A stretch of 58,655 nt of DNA from positions 1 through 58,655 of the forward strand of contig CADCKD010000010.1 of the NCBI GenBank assembly GCA_902801985.1, given 5' to 3'. Shown here piece by piece: positions 34,354 through 43,672 of this stretch. The stretch's first letter is position 1, and each line of letters starts with the position of its first letter. The notes beneath the pieces are model-generated. The model had not been told where the DNA came from. It saw only the letters and a program-made list of their open reading frames with translations, and did no database searches. The stretch is from an uncultured bacterium (GTDB taxonomy: Bacteria; Cyanobacteriota; Vampirovibrionia; Gastranaerophilales; Gastranaerophilaceae). A program made the position numbers and the translations under genes.

Positions 34354-36426
34354 ATGGCAGACATTAATAATAATGATATTTGGATTGATGTTGAGACTTT
34401 AGCGAAACTCAAAAGCATTACCCGAAGAGCTGTTCGGCTTGCATTAAATCAAAATAAATATGAGTACAAGGTTGAAAATATCAGAGGCGGAAAAACATAC
34501 AAAATTAAATTATCAACGCTCGAGGAAGAACTTCAGCTCAAATATTTTCAGGAATATTATGACGATTATAAAACTTGCGATAACGAGGTTATTGAACTAT
34601 CAAATCTCAATATAAAACAAGAAAAACTTATATCCGAAAACCAAAGAAAAATTGCTCTCGCCAAATATGACCTGATTTATGCTTGGCTTGATTTTAGGAA
34701 AGAATATAAAAGGGACAAGCTCAAAGCCAATGGTAACATCCCCGATAAAGAATTCTTGCAATTATATAATACAGGGATGTTTCAGGAAGAGATTTTTAAG
34801 ATTTTGGGCAAAGTTTCAATCGGTTCTCTTTATCGTTGGCGGGCACTTTTAGATTACAACAAAGATTGGACAGCTCTTGTCGGGCAATATAAATATTCAA
34901 CCAGAAAAGAGTATCGAACAACACTAAATGAAGAACAAATTAAAATATTTATACAAATTCTCCTGTCACCTAGTTCTTTTTCAATCGGTAAAGCAATTTC
35001 ACTCACAAAGCACATTTTAAAAGAACGCGGGCAAGATATTTTACCAAAAGATATCACTTTTCGCAGGTACGCAGAATGGTTTCGGGATAACAATTTTGAC
35101 AAATGGACACTTGCAAGAGACGGCGAAAAAGCATTAAAGGATAAAGTCAGTCCGTTTATAGTCAGAAACGCCTCGCTTTTAAAAGCAGGGCAAGTGCTTG
35201 TCGCAGATGGGCATACGCTAAATTTTCAAGTAATAAACCCGTTCACAGGTAAACCCTGCCGAGCGACTTTGCTTGGTTTTTTGGATTGGAAATCCGGCGG
35301 TCTTGTCGGGTACGACATTATGCTTGAAGAATGTACGCAAAATATCGCGTCAGCTTTGAGAAACGCAATTCTAAAAATGGATCATATTCCTGAATACGTT
35401 TACCAAGATAACGGTCGGGCATTTAAAAGCAAGTTCTTCAATGGGGATAAAAAGTTTGAGGAACTTGGTTTTACAGGAGTATATAACAAACTCGGAATAA
35501 AACCTGTCTATGCCACACCATATAACGCTCGAGCCAAAGTCATCGAGCGTTTCTTTTTGGATTTTCAGGAAAGTTTTGAAAAGCTTATCCCAAGTTACAT
35601 TGGGACAAGCATTGAAAATAAGCCGGCATATTTGATGCGGAACGAGAAGTTACACAAAAACATTCACGAGAAATTTGGCTTTACTCCAACCATTGAACAA
35701 GCTTTGAAAATGATTGAAAAATGGCTTGAATTTAAACATTCTCAGCCTTGTCCGAACGCAAAAGATAAAACAATTCAAGAGGTTTTAAATGAAATTGAAA
35801 AACAAAATATTGATGAAAACTCGCTTGACGATTTGATGATGGCACAAGAGATAAAATCAATCGGTAGAAACGGAATAAGATTTTTGAAAGCTGACTATTT
35901 TGACGAGGCACTTTATGGTATCAAAGAAAAAACGGTTATAAAATACAGTTTGTTTGACCTTTCATATATCAAAGTTTACTCAATGAAAGGCGAATATATA
36001 TGTAAAGCAAACCGCATAACAGAAACTCACCCGCTTGCTTATCAAATGGGCGATATTAAAGATATTGAAGATTACAAACAAAAGATTGAAAAACAGCAAA
36101 AGCTCCGCAGGAAAACTATTAAGGCAGTTCGCGAGCATTTTAATTTAGAGGATATGGATTATCTTAAAAAAGAACTTATGCAAAATATCCGATCACCTCA
36201 ACCCGAACCGATTAAAGAAATAACGGTTCAACCTGAACCAAAACCGAAAAAGGATTTTGAACCGAAAGTTAAAACCTCAATTGTGGCAAGGCCAATATTT
36301 AAATCTTCTTACGAACGCTACGAATGGCATATGCAAAACGGCTGCATCTGCCAAGAAGATAGGACGTGGCTAACCAATTACATAAAATCAGACGAATACA
36401 AAGAAATATACGGAAAGGAGCAGTAA
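34354..36426 (+). CDS. MuA-like DDE transposase
   Basis: Cuts and joins transposon ends. The 690-residue protein has an N-terminal winged-helix DNA-binding domain (IWIDVETLAKLKSITRRAVR, about 9-60), helical end-binding domains (about 90-250) and an RNase-H-like core. The catalytic triad is Asp285 (VADGHTLNF), Asp352 (YQDNGRAF) and Glu398 (KVIERFF). The D-D gap of 67 equals that of phage Mu. A Mu-type C-terminal beta-barrel (GIKEKTVIKYSLFDLSYIKV) and a basic/proline tail for the MuB partner follow. AAGGAT precedes the ATG. Its stop overlaps the MuB-like start (TAATG). All catalytic residues are intact, so it could be active. Confidence 0.9.
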   Translation: MADINNNDIWIDVETLAKLKSITRRAVRLALNQNKYEYKVENIRGGKTYKIKLSTLEEELQLKYFQEYYDDYKTCDNEVIELSNLNIKQEKLISENQRKIALAKYDLIYAWLDFRKEYKRDKLKANGNIPDKEFLQLYNTGMFQEEIFKILGKVSIGSLYRWRALLDYNKDWTALVGQYKYSTRKEYRTTLNEEQIKIFIQILLSPSSFSIGKAISLTKHILKERGQDILPKDITFRRYAEWFRDNNFDKWTLARDGEKALKDKVSPFIVRNASLLKAGQVLVADGHTLNFQVINPFTGKPCRATLLGFLDWKSGGLVGYDIMLEECTQNIASALRNAILKMDHIPEYVYQDNGRAFKSKFFNGDKKFEELGFTGVYNKLGIKPVYATPYNARAKVIERFFLDFQESFEKLIPSYIGTSIENKPAYLMRNEKLHKNIHEKFGFTPTIEQALKMIEKWLEFKHSQPCPNAKDKTIQEVLNEIEKQNIDENSLDDLMMAQEIKSIGRNGIRFLKADYFDEALYGIKEKTVIKYSLFDLSYIKVYSMKGEYICKANRITETHPLAYQMGDIKDIEDYKQKIEKQQKLRRKTIKAVREHFNLEDMDYLKKELMQNIRSPQPEPIKEITVQPEPKPKKDFEPKVKTSIVARPIFKSSYERYEWHMQNGCICQEDRTWLTNYIKSDEYKEIYGKEQ

Positions 36427-37130
36427 TGAAGAAAGTTTTCGTAAAAACAAAGAATGTAAAACAACTAATCTCGATGATGAACAGACTGCGTGAAAGAGAA
36501 GACGGAGTCCCAGGGATGGGGCTTGTTTATGGCGAACCGGGGCTCGGCAAAACTTATGCAATCACTTGGTGGGCAGCACAAAATGATGCCATATTAATCA
36601 GGAGCGCCAATCTTATGTCTGCCCGTTGGTTATTAGAAGAAATGGTTGAAGAATTAGGCGAGATTCCATACAATAAATTTTCCGATATCTTCAATCAAGT
36701 TGTATCGCAATTAATCAAAACCCCAAGAACCATTATTGTAGATGAAACGGACTATTTGACTATTGATTCTCGGGCAGTTGAAACTTTAAGGGACATTCAC
36801 GATAAAACAAATGTTCCTCTTGTTTTAGTCGGAATGGGTACGGCAAATAAAAGGCTCCAACGGCACAAACATTTATATGACCGATTATTAGAAATTATAA
36901 AATTTGAGCCATTCTCAAAACAAGATATAACTTCAATAATCGACCAATTATCAGAAGTTCCGTTTACGGATTGTGCCAAAAAGCTTTTATACACTCGCAC
37001 AAATCGATTCAGACAATTGGTAAAAACTATCAGTAAAGCGGAACAGGTCGCAAAATCAAACGGAATAAAAGAAATTGACGAAATTACATTGAAGGAGGTG
37101 CTAAAAAATGACGATGCTGACGCAGAATAA
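36426..37130 (+). CDS. MuB-like AAA+ transposition ATPase
   Basis: A 234-residue ATPase of the MuB/TnsC/IstB-like group that chooses target DNA and activates the transposase. The Walker A motif GEPGLGKT is at 36-43 and Walker B IIVDETD at about 103-109, with a sensor-1 region LVLVGMG. Compared with phage MuB it lacks the long N-terminal HTH appendage. I chose ATG 36426, overlapping the transposase stop and preceded by AAAGGAG, instead of an upstream in-frame ATG at 36366 that lies deep inside the transposase gene. Its 3' end overlaps the next gene by 23 bases. Confidence 0.85.
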   Translation: MKKVFVKTKNVKQLISMMNRLREREDGVPGMGLVYGEPGLGKTYAITWWAAQNDAILIRSANLMSARWLLEEMVEELGEIPYNKFSDIFNQVVSQLIKTPRTIIVDETDYLTIDSRAVETLRDIHDKTNVPLVLVGMGTANKRLQRHKHLYDRLLEIIKFEPFSKQDITSIIDQLSEVPFTDCAKKLLYTRTNRFRQLVKTISKAEQVAKSNGIKEIDEITLKEVLKNDDADAE

Positions 37131-38352
37131 ATTGAACTTACAAATGAAAATTCTTAAAATAGCAAAGGGGCTTAATAAATTTACTCTGCCTGACATCCTT
37201 CCAATGCTAGAAGAAAATGAAAAAACAATTCAAAAAGCACTTAACGATTTAGAGTTTTTAAATCAAATTAAAAAGATATCAAATACAGAATATCTATATA
37301 CAAACTTTAAAAAGCGTGTGAATAAACAAGTCCACACAAGTCAAAGCAGTGATTCAGATATTTGGCTTACAATATCCGAAGTCGCTCGACTGCTGAATAT
37401 TCAGGAAGAAACCGTTAAAAGAAATTGCCTAAAAGGAAATTATATCGTGAAACCCAATAAAGAACCCGATTTAGAGGGAAAATATTTGATTAAACGCTCG
37501 TCGCTTAAGCTATACGATTTTTTAGAGGATTCCGAACGGCGTGCAATGGATACAGAAGTCAAAAAACTATTTCACAACAAAGAGGAAGAACGTTTGTATG
37601 TCGTGGCTTCAGATAGAGGTAAAGAATTTATATATAGATACTTGAAACTTTTTAAACTCACAGAAGGTATGAATTGCAGAGAACTTCGTAGTTTTTTAGA
37701 AATAATTCCGTTAAAGAATCCAAAGCTAAAGGTTTCATATTCTGCGTTTCATTCTAAACGCAAAAAGTACCAAATAGAAGGGATGATGGGAATATTTCCT
37801 AAATATTTTATGCCGGATAATAAAAGCGAAGAACCTGAAGTCCGCAGGAATTTAAACCGCCTGCCGAAAGTCTATAACGTAGCGACAACAGAGCAAATCG
37901 AGATTGTTTATAAATGCTTCTGTTTTGGAATTCCGGCTTCACAGACTGCAAAAATCGCAAATTTGGGAAATACAACAACAGAGACTTTTTATCAATTTAT
38001 CAGGGCAAAAATTTTTGACAAACAATATCAGGAACTGTCGGCACATTTTGACTCTGATCCTCAAATCCCGCAAGTCAGGATTTTTATGAATGATGTTTCG
38101 ATATGCTTGTATTGCTATAATGACAATGTTTTTATCACTCAAAAACCACTAAAATCGAAGTTGCCTCAACGACGCCAACAACCTGAGGAAGTCAAAGAAG
38201 CACGAAGAATGTATAATATTCTTTATCGCAAAAAGTTTATGGCAAGTATGCGAAAATACCTCGACCACCACCTCGCCGTATTTTTATGGAAAGAACTCAA
38301 CCCAAACTTTGAAGATCAGCTGAATTTGATTTATGATATTATACATATTTAA
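37108..38352 (+). CDS. Third transposition-module protein, DNA-binding, non-catalytic
   Basis: A 414-residue protein not recognised as a family. Residues 1-65 look like a winged helix (ITNKFTLPDILPML-type helices, NEKTIQKALNDLEFLNQI). Residues 84-135 (DIWLTISEVARLLNIQEETV) strikingly match the first domain of the neighbouring transposase in pattern and start. The stretch SYSAFHSKRKKYQIEGMMGI resembles a transposase helical end-binding module. No DDE triad is present, and the C-terminal third is unfamiliar (VRIFMNDVSICLYCYNDNVF). GGAGGTG precedes the ATG, within the MuB-like gene. It probably assists end binding or regulates transposition. Confidence 0.7.
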   Translation: MTMLTQNKLNLQMKILKIAKGLNKFTLPDILPMLEENEKTIQKALNDLEFLNQIKKISNTEYLYTNFKKRVNKQVHTSQSSDSDIWLTISEVARLLNIQEETVKRNCLKGNYIVKPNKEPDLEGKYLIKRSSLKLYDFLEDSERRAMDTEVKKLFHNKEEERLYVVASDRGKEFIYRYLKLFKLTEGMNCRELRSFLEIIPLKNPKLKVSYSAFHSKRKKYQIEGMMGIFPKYFMPDNKSEEPEVRRNLNRLPKVYNVATTEQIEIVYKCFCFGIPASQTAKIANLGNTTTETFYQFIRAKIFDKQYQELSAHFDSDPQIPQVRIFMNDVSICLYCYNDNVFITQKPLKSKLPQRRQQPEEVKEARRMYNILYRKKFMASMRKYLDHHLAVFLWKELNPNFEDQLNLIYDIIHI

Positions 38353-38410
38353 TTTTACAACCCTTAAAATAAACTATGAATATTATAATATTCAGTATAA
38401 AATTTATAGT

Positions 38411-40540
38411 ATGTTTAAAATATTAAATACAAGAAGGCTTTTTTGGGAAAACCTAAAATACGATTTAATGTCTGATGAAGATAGACAAGAAATAGATAAT
38501 CACAATAAAAAGCTAATAAAAAATATAATAGAATTCATAAACAAATCTAAATATGATAGAGCAATGAATTTATATATAAATCTTGGTTTTGAACTTCCAA
38601 TAGGACAAGTTCGCCTTGATTTATTAGATAAAATAGATGAAACAAAACTCTCTAACAATGATTTAAAAAGAATCTTACTACAACAGAAAATAACACACAG
38701 GTTTTATATAAACGACTATGACTATGTAATAAAAAATACTCCAATTCTATTCGAACAGTTTTCATCTAAATTAAAATTTGCAGATCACGATGCAAGTGCA
38801 AGGTGTTCTATATTACATGTTGAAAGTTATAGAAAATCAAATCAGCCGCAAGTTGCAAGATTAACCTTGGAGGAATATTTAAACGAGGACATTTCTTTAT
38901 TTGCAAAAGGCAGTTTATTATTATATAAATATGACTTTTTCTCTCATAAATTACTATATTTAGAACAAGCTCATGACATGTATTTACAAGCTGGATTTGT
39001 TTCTGATGCAATATTTGCACTTATTTTATATGGTAATAAGATTGCCTTAATGGATATGTCAAAGAATAATATTGTTGAAAATCAGCTAAACAAATTATCT
39101 GAACATGCAGAATTGCAAGATATAGTAATGATTGGTATATATTTCTATGAAAGAGCTTTTCAATATAAAGAATTAAAAAAATATGATATAGCATTTGATT
39201 ATGCAATAAAGGCTTTAAAATATTCTTCTATAGCTGATATCCCCGAATTTAACAGTTTAAAATACAGAGCTGTAGGTATTGTATCTGAAATAATGCAAAA
39301 AAGTGATATAAATCAGGAAAAAGTAAAAGAGCAATACAATATTTCTATAAAAGAAAAATATGAAGGAACTAACCAAGAAAAATGTATAGATATTTTTGAA
39401 GAAGGAATGAAGATACCGAGAGAACATGGTTATTGGGAAATAGAAAAAATCATACGAATTGATAGAAATTTTGAATTGTTTGAACAATTAAAAAATAAGT
39501 ATAGTAATTCTGAGTACTCATTGGCTCATTTATATTTAAGATATGCAGAATGTAATGATAAACTGAATTTGAAAGAACGAATTGCTTATCTTGATAAATC
39601 GTATTTTATTACCCAAAACTATCCTAATTTTGATCAACAGAGAGCTCACATTTTAAAAGTGTATGCAAATATATTTTTGCGAAATGATAAATTAGAACAA
39701 TATTTGGAATTTGCAGAAAAATATTTAAATATTGTATGCTTTGATTCAGATTTTAATAAAAATTATATAGAAATATTAATACAAAATAAATACTGGTCAA
39801 AATTAGAAGATTTTACAAAGTTATATAAAGAAAAAGTGGATAACAATGATTATAATAAATTTTTATATGCAAAATCATTATATATGCAAAATCAAGCTAA
39901 TAATTTAAATCTTGCCCTAACAATATTAATTAGTATTAAAAATACTATAGACCAAATTTATAAAGATGATCTTGATTCTATGATAAATAAATTGATAGAA
40001 AATAATGCTAAGCCTGATTTTGCATTATTAAAGGAGCAAGAAGATTTTATAGTAACAATACGCACTTTTGAAAAGAGTTTAGACAATTTTATAACATATA
40101 TCCAAAGCAATATTAGAATGGATTATTGGGAATACGATAAAACAAGTAAAACATATTCTTGGATATCGAAACCGGAGCAAAGAGCCAAAAGAGACTTACA
40201 ACTATATCTCCAGACTGAATTTAAAGAAAATTTGTTAATGTTTGACGAAATAAGAACTGGAGCAGGTTTTATTGATTTATATTTGAAGTTTAATAGTGGT
40301 TTAGAAATCATTATTGAATTAAAAATGTGTGGGACTCCATATACTACTAATTATGCACTACGGGGTAAAGAACAATTAGCCCATTACTTAAGAAATCGGC
40401 AATCTAAATTTGGTTATTTAGTTGTTTTTGATGGAAGAAAAAGGGATTTTGAAAAAAATCTTAGAGAAAATATTAATAATTCAGAATATTCTATTATTGT
40501 AAAAGCCGTCGATATGAGGACAACAACAAAACAAAATTAA
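38411..40540 (+). CDS. Helical-repeat protein with C-terminal PD-(D/E)XK nuclease-like domain
   Basis: A ~709-residue protein, very AT-rich. Residues ~60-580 are TPR-like helix pairs ([39 protein letters not shown]). The C-terminal ~150 residues form a restriction-like nuclease core: [11 protein letters not shown] (Asp622), then [11 protein letters not shown] with Glu636-x-Lys638, then [14 protein letters not shown] and [15 protein letters not shown] helical sensor plus such a nuclease is a common defence layout. The start is uncertain: ATG 38333 would overlap the previous gene and give an untypical head, so I prefer ATG 38411; MSDEDRQE a little later is also possible. No good ribosome site is seen for any of these. 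Confidence 0.72.
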   Translation: MFKILNTRRLFWENLKYDLMSDEDRQEIDNHNKKLIKNIIEFINKSKYDRAMNLYINLGFELPIGQVRLDLLDKIDETKLSNNDLKRILLQQKITHRFYINDYDYVIKNTPILFEQFSSKLKFADHDASARCSILHVESYRKSNQPQVARLTLEEYLNEDISLFAKGSLLLYKYDFFSHKLLYLEQAHDMYLQAGFVSDAIFALILYGNKIALMDMSKNNIVENQLNKLSEHAELQDIVMIGIYFYERAFQYKELKKYDIAFDYAIKALKYSSIADIPEFNSLKYRAVGIVSEIMQKSDINQEKVKEQYNISIKEKYEGTNQEKCIDIFEEGMKIPREHGYWEIEKIIRIDRNFELFEQLKNKYSNSEYSLAHLYLRYAECNDKLNLKERIAYLDKSYFITQNYPNFDQQRAHILKVYANIFLRNDKLEQYLEFAEKYLNIVCFDSDFNKNYIEILIQNKYWSKLEDFTKLYKEKVDNNDYNKFLYAKSLYMQNQANNLNLALTILISIKNTIDQIYKDDLDSMINKLIENNAKPDFALLKEQEDFIVTIRTFEKSLDNFITYIQSNIRMDYWEYDKTSKTYSWISKPEQRAKRDLQLYLQTEFKENLLMFDEIRTGAGFIDLYLKFNSGLEIIIELKMCGTPYTTNYALRGKEQLAHYLRNRQSKFGYLVVFDGRKRDFEKNLRENINNSEYSIIVKAVDMRTTTKQN

Positions 40541-40589
40541 TGGATATTATAGAAAAAGCAAAATTAAAATTCAGGGGCATAAGTTAAAT

Positions 40590-41093
40590 ATGACACAAAT
40601 CGCAGCTATAAAAAGTGATATAACAAAATTAGAAGTTGATGCAATAGTCAATGCTGCAAATACGAGTTTATTAGGTGGTGGCGGAGTTGATGGTGCTATT
40701 CATCGTGCTGCAGGACCTGAACTTTTGGAAGAATGCAGAACTTTAAACGGCTGCGAAACAGGACAGTCAAAAATTACAAAAGGGTATAATTTATCTGCAA
40801 AATTTATAATCCACACAGTCGGTCCCGTCTGGCATGGAGGCAATAAAAACGAAAGAGAGCTCCTCAGATCCTGCTATAATACATCTTTGAATTTAGCAAA
40901 AGAAAACGGAATTAAAACAATAGCATTCCCTGCTATCTCCTGCGGAGTTTATCATTTCCCGTTAGAAGAAGCCTGCAAAATAGCAACTGACACAGTTAAA
41001 AAATTTATTGCTAATAATGATTGTTTTGAAAAGGTAATTTTTATTGACATAAATGATGCAATTGTTGAAATTTATAAAAGAATTTTGAATTAA
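40590..41093 (+). CDS. Macro-domain ADP-ribose hydrolase (MacroD/YmdB type)
   Basis: A 167-residue stand-alone macro domain. Motifs in order are [22 protein letters not shown] (NAAN plus [10 protein letters not shown], shown in parts as [10 protein letters not shown] and [12 protein letters not shown]), [12 protein letters not shown], and [16 protein letters not shown]. MacroD-type enzymes deacetylate O-acetyl-ADP-ribose and remove mono-ADP-ribose from proteins or nucleic acids. AGGGG lies upstream of the ATG at long spacing. It follows the nuclease-like gene by 49 bases, so it could be an accessory or antidote in a defence pair, or an independent cargo gene. Confidence 0.92.
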   Translation: MTQIAAIKSDITKLEVDAIVNAANTSLLGGGGVDGAIHRAAGPELLEECRTLNGCETGQSKITKGYNLSAKFIIHTVGPVWHGGNKNERELLRSCYNTSLNLAKENGIKTIAFPAISCGVYHFPLEEACKIATDTVKKFIANNDCFEKVIFIDINDAIVEIYKRILN

Positions 41094-41098
41094 CAAAT

Positions 41099-41284
41099 AT
41101 GGATATTTTAGACAGACTAGCAAAACAAAATTCAGGAGCAGATTTAAACTCAGGGCAAAAGAGCTTGAATATACTAAATATTATCTATAAAAACCTCGCC
41201 TGGCATAATATTAATGACTTTAAAATGAGGTTTGAATTCTTAATACCGCAGAAATTAGAAGATGGATTTAAGATAATAAAATAA
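41099..41284 (+). CDS. Small hypothetical protein
   Basis: A 61-residue soluble protein starting MDILDRLAKQNSGADL, five bases after the macro-domain gene on the same strand. No motif or membrane segment is seen and there is no clear ribosome site; translation could be coupled to the gene before it. It may be a genuine small cargo gene or chance. Confidence 0.4.
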   Translation: MDILDRLAKQNSGADLNSGQKSLNILNIIYKNLAWHNINDFKMRFEFLIPQKLEDGFKIIK

Positions 41285-41288
41285 ATAA

Positions 41289-41308
41289 GCACCCAAATTA
41301 TTGGGTGC
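41289..41308 (-). terminator. Terminator of the minus-strand pair 41332-42065
   Basis: Perfect 8-bp stem GCACCCAA / TTGGGTGC with a 4-base loop. On the minus strand a T-rich run (TTATTTATTTTAT) follows the hairpin; on the plus strand there is none, so it acts on the leftward operon. Confidence 0.65.
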
Positions 41309-41331
41309 AGAAAGCGAGTCTTTTATGACAA

Positions 41332-41616
41332 TCAAAATCTAAATTTATTCTTAAATTCACTAATAACATATTGTTCTTTTTGTAAATTATTTTTTAACTC
41401 CCGGTACACTTCTTCTGAAATTTTTCCATAGTTAGATAATCCTGTAGTTTTTGTATCAATGTATTCAAAGTTTTTAATTCTCATTTTTAGGCTTCCTAGC
41501 TTGCAACCAATATCCTGTGCAACTTTTTCCAATTTTTGAGTGTCTGTAATTTTTAAAACATACAAACAATAAACATAATAATCGTCTTGTTTTGTCCAAT
41601 TGTGTCTTATATTCAT
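41332..41616 (-). CDS. Stand-alone DNA-binding-like domain normally found in front of HNH nucleases
   Basis: A 94-residue protein. NWTKQDDYYVYCLYVLKI, then LEKVAQDIGCKLGSLKMRI and NFEYIDTKTTGLSNYGK, resemble the N-terminal domain of a group of HNH restriction-like proteins. In those, a 'RW(T)..E' start is followed by 'iGRtp.a..mkL.NF.sLDp...rGi.GLs..S'. Here the nuclease half is absent. From memory of that pattern only; the match is short. It is probably a DNA-binding regulator or a fragment. It lies 11 bases downstream of the 145-residue gene on the same strand. Confidence 0.6.
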   Translation of the reverse strand: MNIRHNWTKQDDYYVYCLYVLKITDTQKLEKVAQDIGCKLGSLKMRIKNFEYIDTKTTGLSNYGKISEEVYRELKNNLQKEQYVISEFKNKFRF

Positions 41617-41627
41617 AAAATGTCTCC

Positions 41628-42065
41628 TTATAAATTTATTGTAAGTCTATCTTCTATTATTGATTTTATATCTTCTTTTTCGAGTAGTGGAATTCTTAGT
41701 GTTTCCGATACAAATAGTTTGTTTTCAATTATGGCTGTTGGAGTAACCTCTTCATCAATAGCTGGGAAAATACTGTATCTGAGAATCATTTTTGAACGGA
41801 TATTTGCATCACCATTAGTATTTTGAAGAAACAAATAATCATTCTTATCTAACAGTATAAAAGAATTTTGCATTCCGGTATCAATTACTATAAAAAAATC
41901 TTCAAAATTTTTAATATAGTCATCAGAAATTTGTGGTTTTTCTATTTTAAACATTCTGTTGTGCTTATTAGATATTACAAGAGTTAATAAAACATTATCT
42001 TTAAAAAAAAAATCTGAAAATGGTAGTTTTTGAAATTTCAGCGTTTTAATTAAAAATTTTTTCAT
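41628..42065 (-). CDS. Hypothetical protein
   Basis: A 145-residue soluble protein starting MKKFLIKTLKFQKLPFSDFF. AAGGAG sits seven bases before the ATG, which supports it being translated. It is beta-rich, with an acidic C-terminal helix (PLLEKEDIKSIIEDRL). I recognise no domain. It is the first gene of a two-gene minus-strand unit with the 94-residue DNA-binding-like protein. Confidence 0.6.
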   Translation of the reverse strand: MKKFLIKTLKFQKLPFSDFFFKDNVLLTLVISNKHNRMFKIEKPQISDDYIKNFEDFFIVIDTGMQNSFILLDKNDYLFLQNTNGDANIRSKMILRYSIFPAIDEEVTPTAIIENKLFVSETLRIPLLEKEDIKSIIEDRLTINL

Positions 42066-42144
42066 TTTTATCTCCTTTTTATTTACATTTTTATTATTAC
42101 ATATTAAAATATGTAATGGAATGTAATATTTTTAAGAACATATT

Positions 42145-42855
42145 ATGAATAATTTTGATTTTTTAAAAGAACCTTTTCTTGATTGGTTAAAAGAAAAGAA
42201 AAAAGATATAGAAGAATTTCAGAATTTTAATTTAGCTCAAAATGCTAAAGAAATACTTGATTACAATGATATTGATATTTCTGAGCTTGACGAAAATTTG
42301 CAAAATTTAGATTGTTTACCACCAGATGCTATGGATTTGTTGTTAAAAAGATTTGTTTATTATTATAAAAATTTTATATCAAAAGATGCACCGGTTTTAT
42401 TTAAAGTAAATTTTGAAATTAATAATCTTCCTAATGCACTAGATTGGTTATTAGTAAATATAGCAGACTTAAACTTCTTTGATATAAGCGAAATAGAGTA
42501 TAAACAGATTTATAAACAATGTCATCATTGTGGAAAACCAAATGAATTTGAGCACATTAGTGGCAATAAAAAATTTAATAAAAAAGTTAGATTTTGTCAT
42601 TCCTATGATTGTGAAAATTTAAACAAAACAGATGGTTCTAATCCACTTGAACATGAAAACTGTTGCTTTGGGAAATACGCACAAGCTAAGAAAAAATTAT
42701 ATCAGCAAATGAAAGCTGTAAAAGTAACAAAAGAAGAAAAAATCAAAAAGTTTATTGAGTATTGCGAAAACAAGCTGAAAGAATGTCATAATATAAAATG
42801 GATAGTTCAAACAGATAAAACCCCTGCAAAAAATAAAATTGAATGGTTTGATTAA
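42145..42855 (+). CDS. Hypothetical protein with a zinc-finger-like Cys/His cluster
   Basis: A 236-residue protein. The N-terminal half is acidic and helical. The middle holds CHHCGKPNEFEHISG and then FCHSYDCENLN, followed by HENCCFGKY. The first two pairs (CxxC and CxxxxC) could bind one zinc ion, a nucleic-acid-contact style often seen in mobile-element proteins. The C-terminal part is Lys-rich and helical. No known family is recognised and no clear ribosome site is present. It is transcribed alone between minus-strand genes. Confidence 0.6.
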   Translation: MNNFDFLKEPFLDWLKEKKKDIEEFQNFNLAQNAKEILDYNDIDISELDENLQNLDCLPPDAMDLLLKRFVYYYKNFISKDAPVLFKVNFEINNLPNALDWLLVNIADLNFFDISEIEYKQIYKQCHHCGKPNEFEHISGNKKFNKKVRFCHSYDCENLNKTDGSNPLEHENCCFGKYAQAKKKLYQQMKAVKVTKEEKIKKFIEYCENKLKECHNIKWIVQTDKTPAKNKIEWFD

Positions 42856-42878
42856 ATTATTTTAAAAATTAGATATAA

Positions 42879-43112
42879 TCACATTCTTTCAATATACCAA
42901 ACTGAATTTCCAAATTGATTAAAATTCCATTGGAGTTGGAAGTAGAAATTAAACTCCAAAGAATTATCGTCTTTGAAGTTCCAAGAATATTTATTTAATT
43001 GTGTTTTGCGATAACTGTCAAATGCATCCTGAATTTCTTTTGCAAATCTTATTCTAAATTCAGAATATGGAATGTCCAATGTCTCTTTGGTTAATTTATT
43101 TTTCAAAATCAT
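42879..43112 (-). CDS. Small hypothetical protein
   Basis: A 77-residue protein (MILKNKLTKETLDIPYSEFR...). The ATG at 43112 is preferred because GAGGGG lies six bases ahead of it; an upstream TTG at 43118 would be too close. Its start overlaps the end of the next upstream gene by 17 bases. No motif is seen. It belongs to a trio of small minus-strand genes typical of the short ORF blocks of Mu-like elements. Confidence 0.5.
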   Translation of the reverse strand: MILKNKLTKETLDIPYSEFRIRFAKEIQDAFDSYRKTQLNKYSWNFKDDNSLEFNFYFQLQWNFNQFGNSVWYIERM

Positions 43113-43296
43113 CTTCAACCCCTCTTATATTATCAAGTTCAATATTGTAGCGTTTGCCGGTTTTATCAACACAGGTCGCGAAATCTACTGTTTTATCGGC
43201 AAACTTGTTCTCCCATAAACAGATCAGCAGCCCAATTTCTTGTGTTTTTAAGTTCAAAATCTTTGTTCCGTATAGCATATAATCTTTTTCAATCAT
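43096..43296 (-). CDS. Small hypothetical protein
   Basis: A 66-residue acidic protein (MIEKDYMLYGTKILNLKTQE...) with beta-strand character. AAGGAT precedes the ATG. It starts 4 bases after the end of the upstream 70-residue gene and overlaps the downstream 77-residue gene, so the three form an operon. No family is recognised. Confidence 0.5.
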   Translation of the reverse strand: MIEKDYMLYGTKILNLKTQEIGLLICLWENKFADKTVDFATCVDKTGKRYNIELDNIRGVEDDFEK

Positions 43297-43299
43297 AAT

Positions 43300-43512
43300 T
43301 TATCCTTTTGTTATTGTAATATCTGCGTATATCTCATCCGGCTTGTCGGGGTCAATCAAAAAATCTTTATCAAATACATATCTTTCACCATCCGGTGCGA
43401 CGCAGCCAACAATATTATGATCGCCAAAACAAACAACTGTAAATTCTTCGCTATCTTTTTCAAACCAACCTTTGAGCTTTTTTAATCTGTATTTTTTACC
43501 GATTTCAATCAT
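43300..43512 (-). CDS. Small hypothetical protein, first gene of the trio
   Basis: A 70-residue beta-rich protein (MIEIGKKYRLKKLKGWFEKD...). AAAGGAG before the ATG is a strong ribosome site. It looks like a small SH3-like or OB-like beta barrel from its alternating strands, but that is a guess. It diverges from the gp27-like HTH gene, whose start is 160 bases away. Confidence 0.5.
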   Translation of the reverse strand: MIEIGKKYRLKKLKGWFEKDSEEFTVVCFGDHNIVGCVAPDGERYVFDKDFLIDPDKPDEIYADITITKG

Positions 43513-43672
43513 AGTATACTCCTTTCAAGCTACACCATTCATCGCTCTTTCAGAAGCAAACATCAACTTAAAATCCAGAAAACGTATCATTCAGACACAT
43601 TTGGGACTTGATGTTTGTGCGAAACAGAGTTATCCTGTGTGTACGCCAAAATCTTTTACCCCGAGGTTAACT

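Noticed and set aside
36366-36425. Upstream start for the MuB-like gene
   Set aside because: It lies inside the transposase gene without a ribosome site; ATG 36426 has AAAGGAG and the usual TAATG coupling.
40540-40587. 15-codon frame between the nuclease-like and macro-domain genes ([15 protein letters not shown])
   Set aside because: It overlaps the upstream stop as TAATG and could be a leader peptide, but nothing beyond its position supports it.
43472-43672. Longer N-terminus for the gp27-like gene
   Set aside because: It overlaps the divergent small gene and its ribosome site, while GAGG before ATG 43673 gives a start that fits the HTH family.
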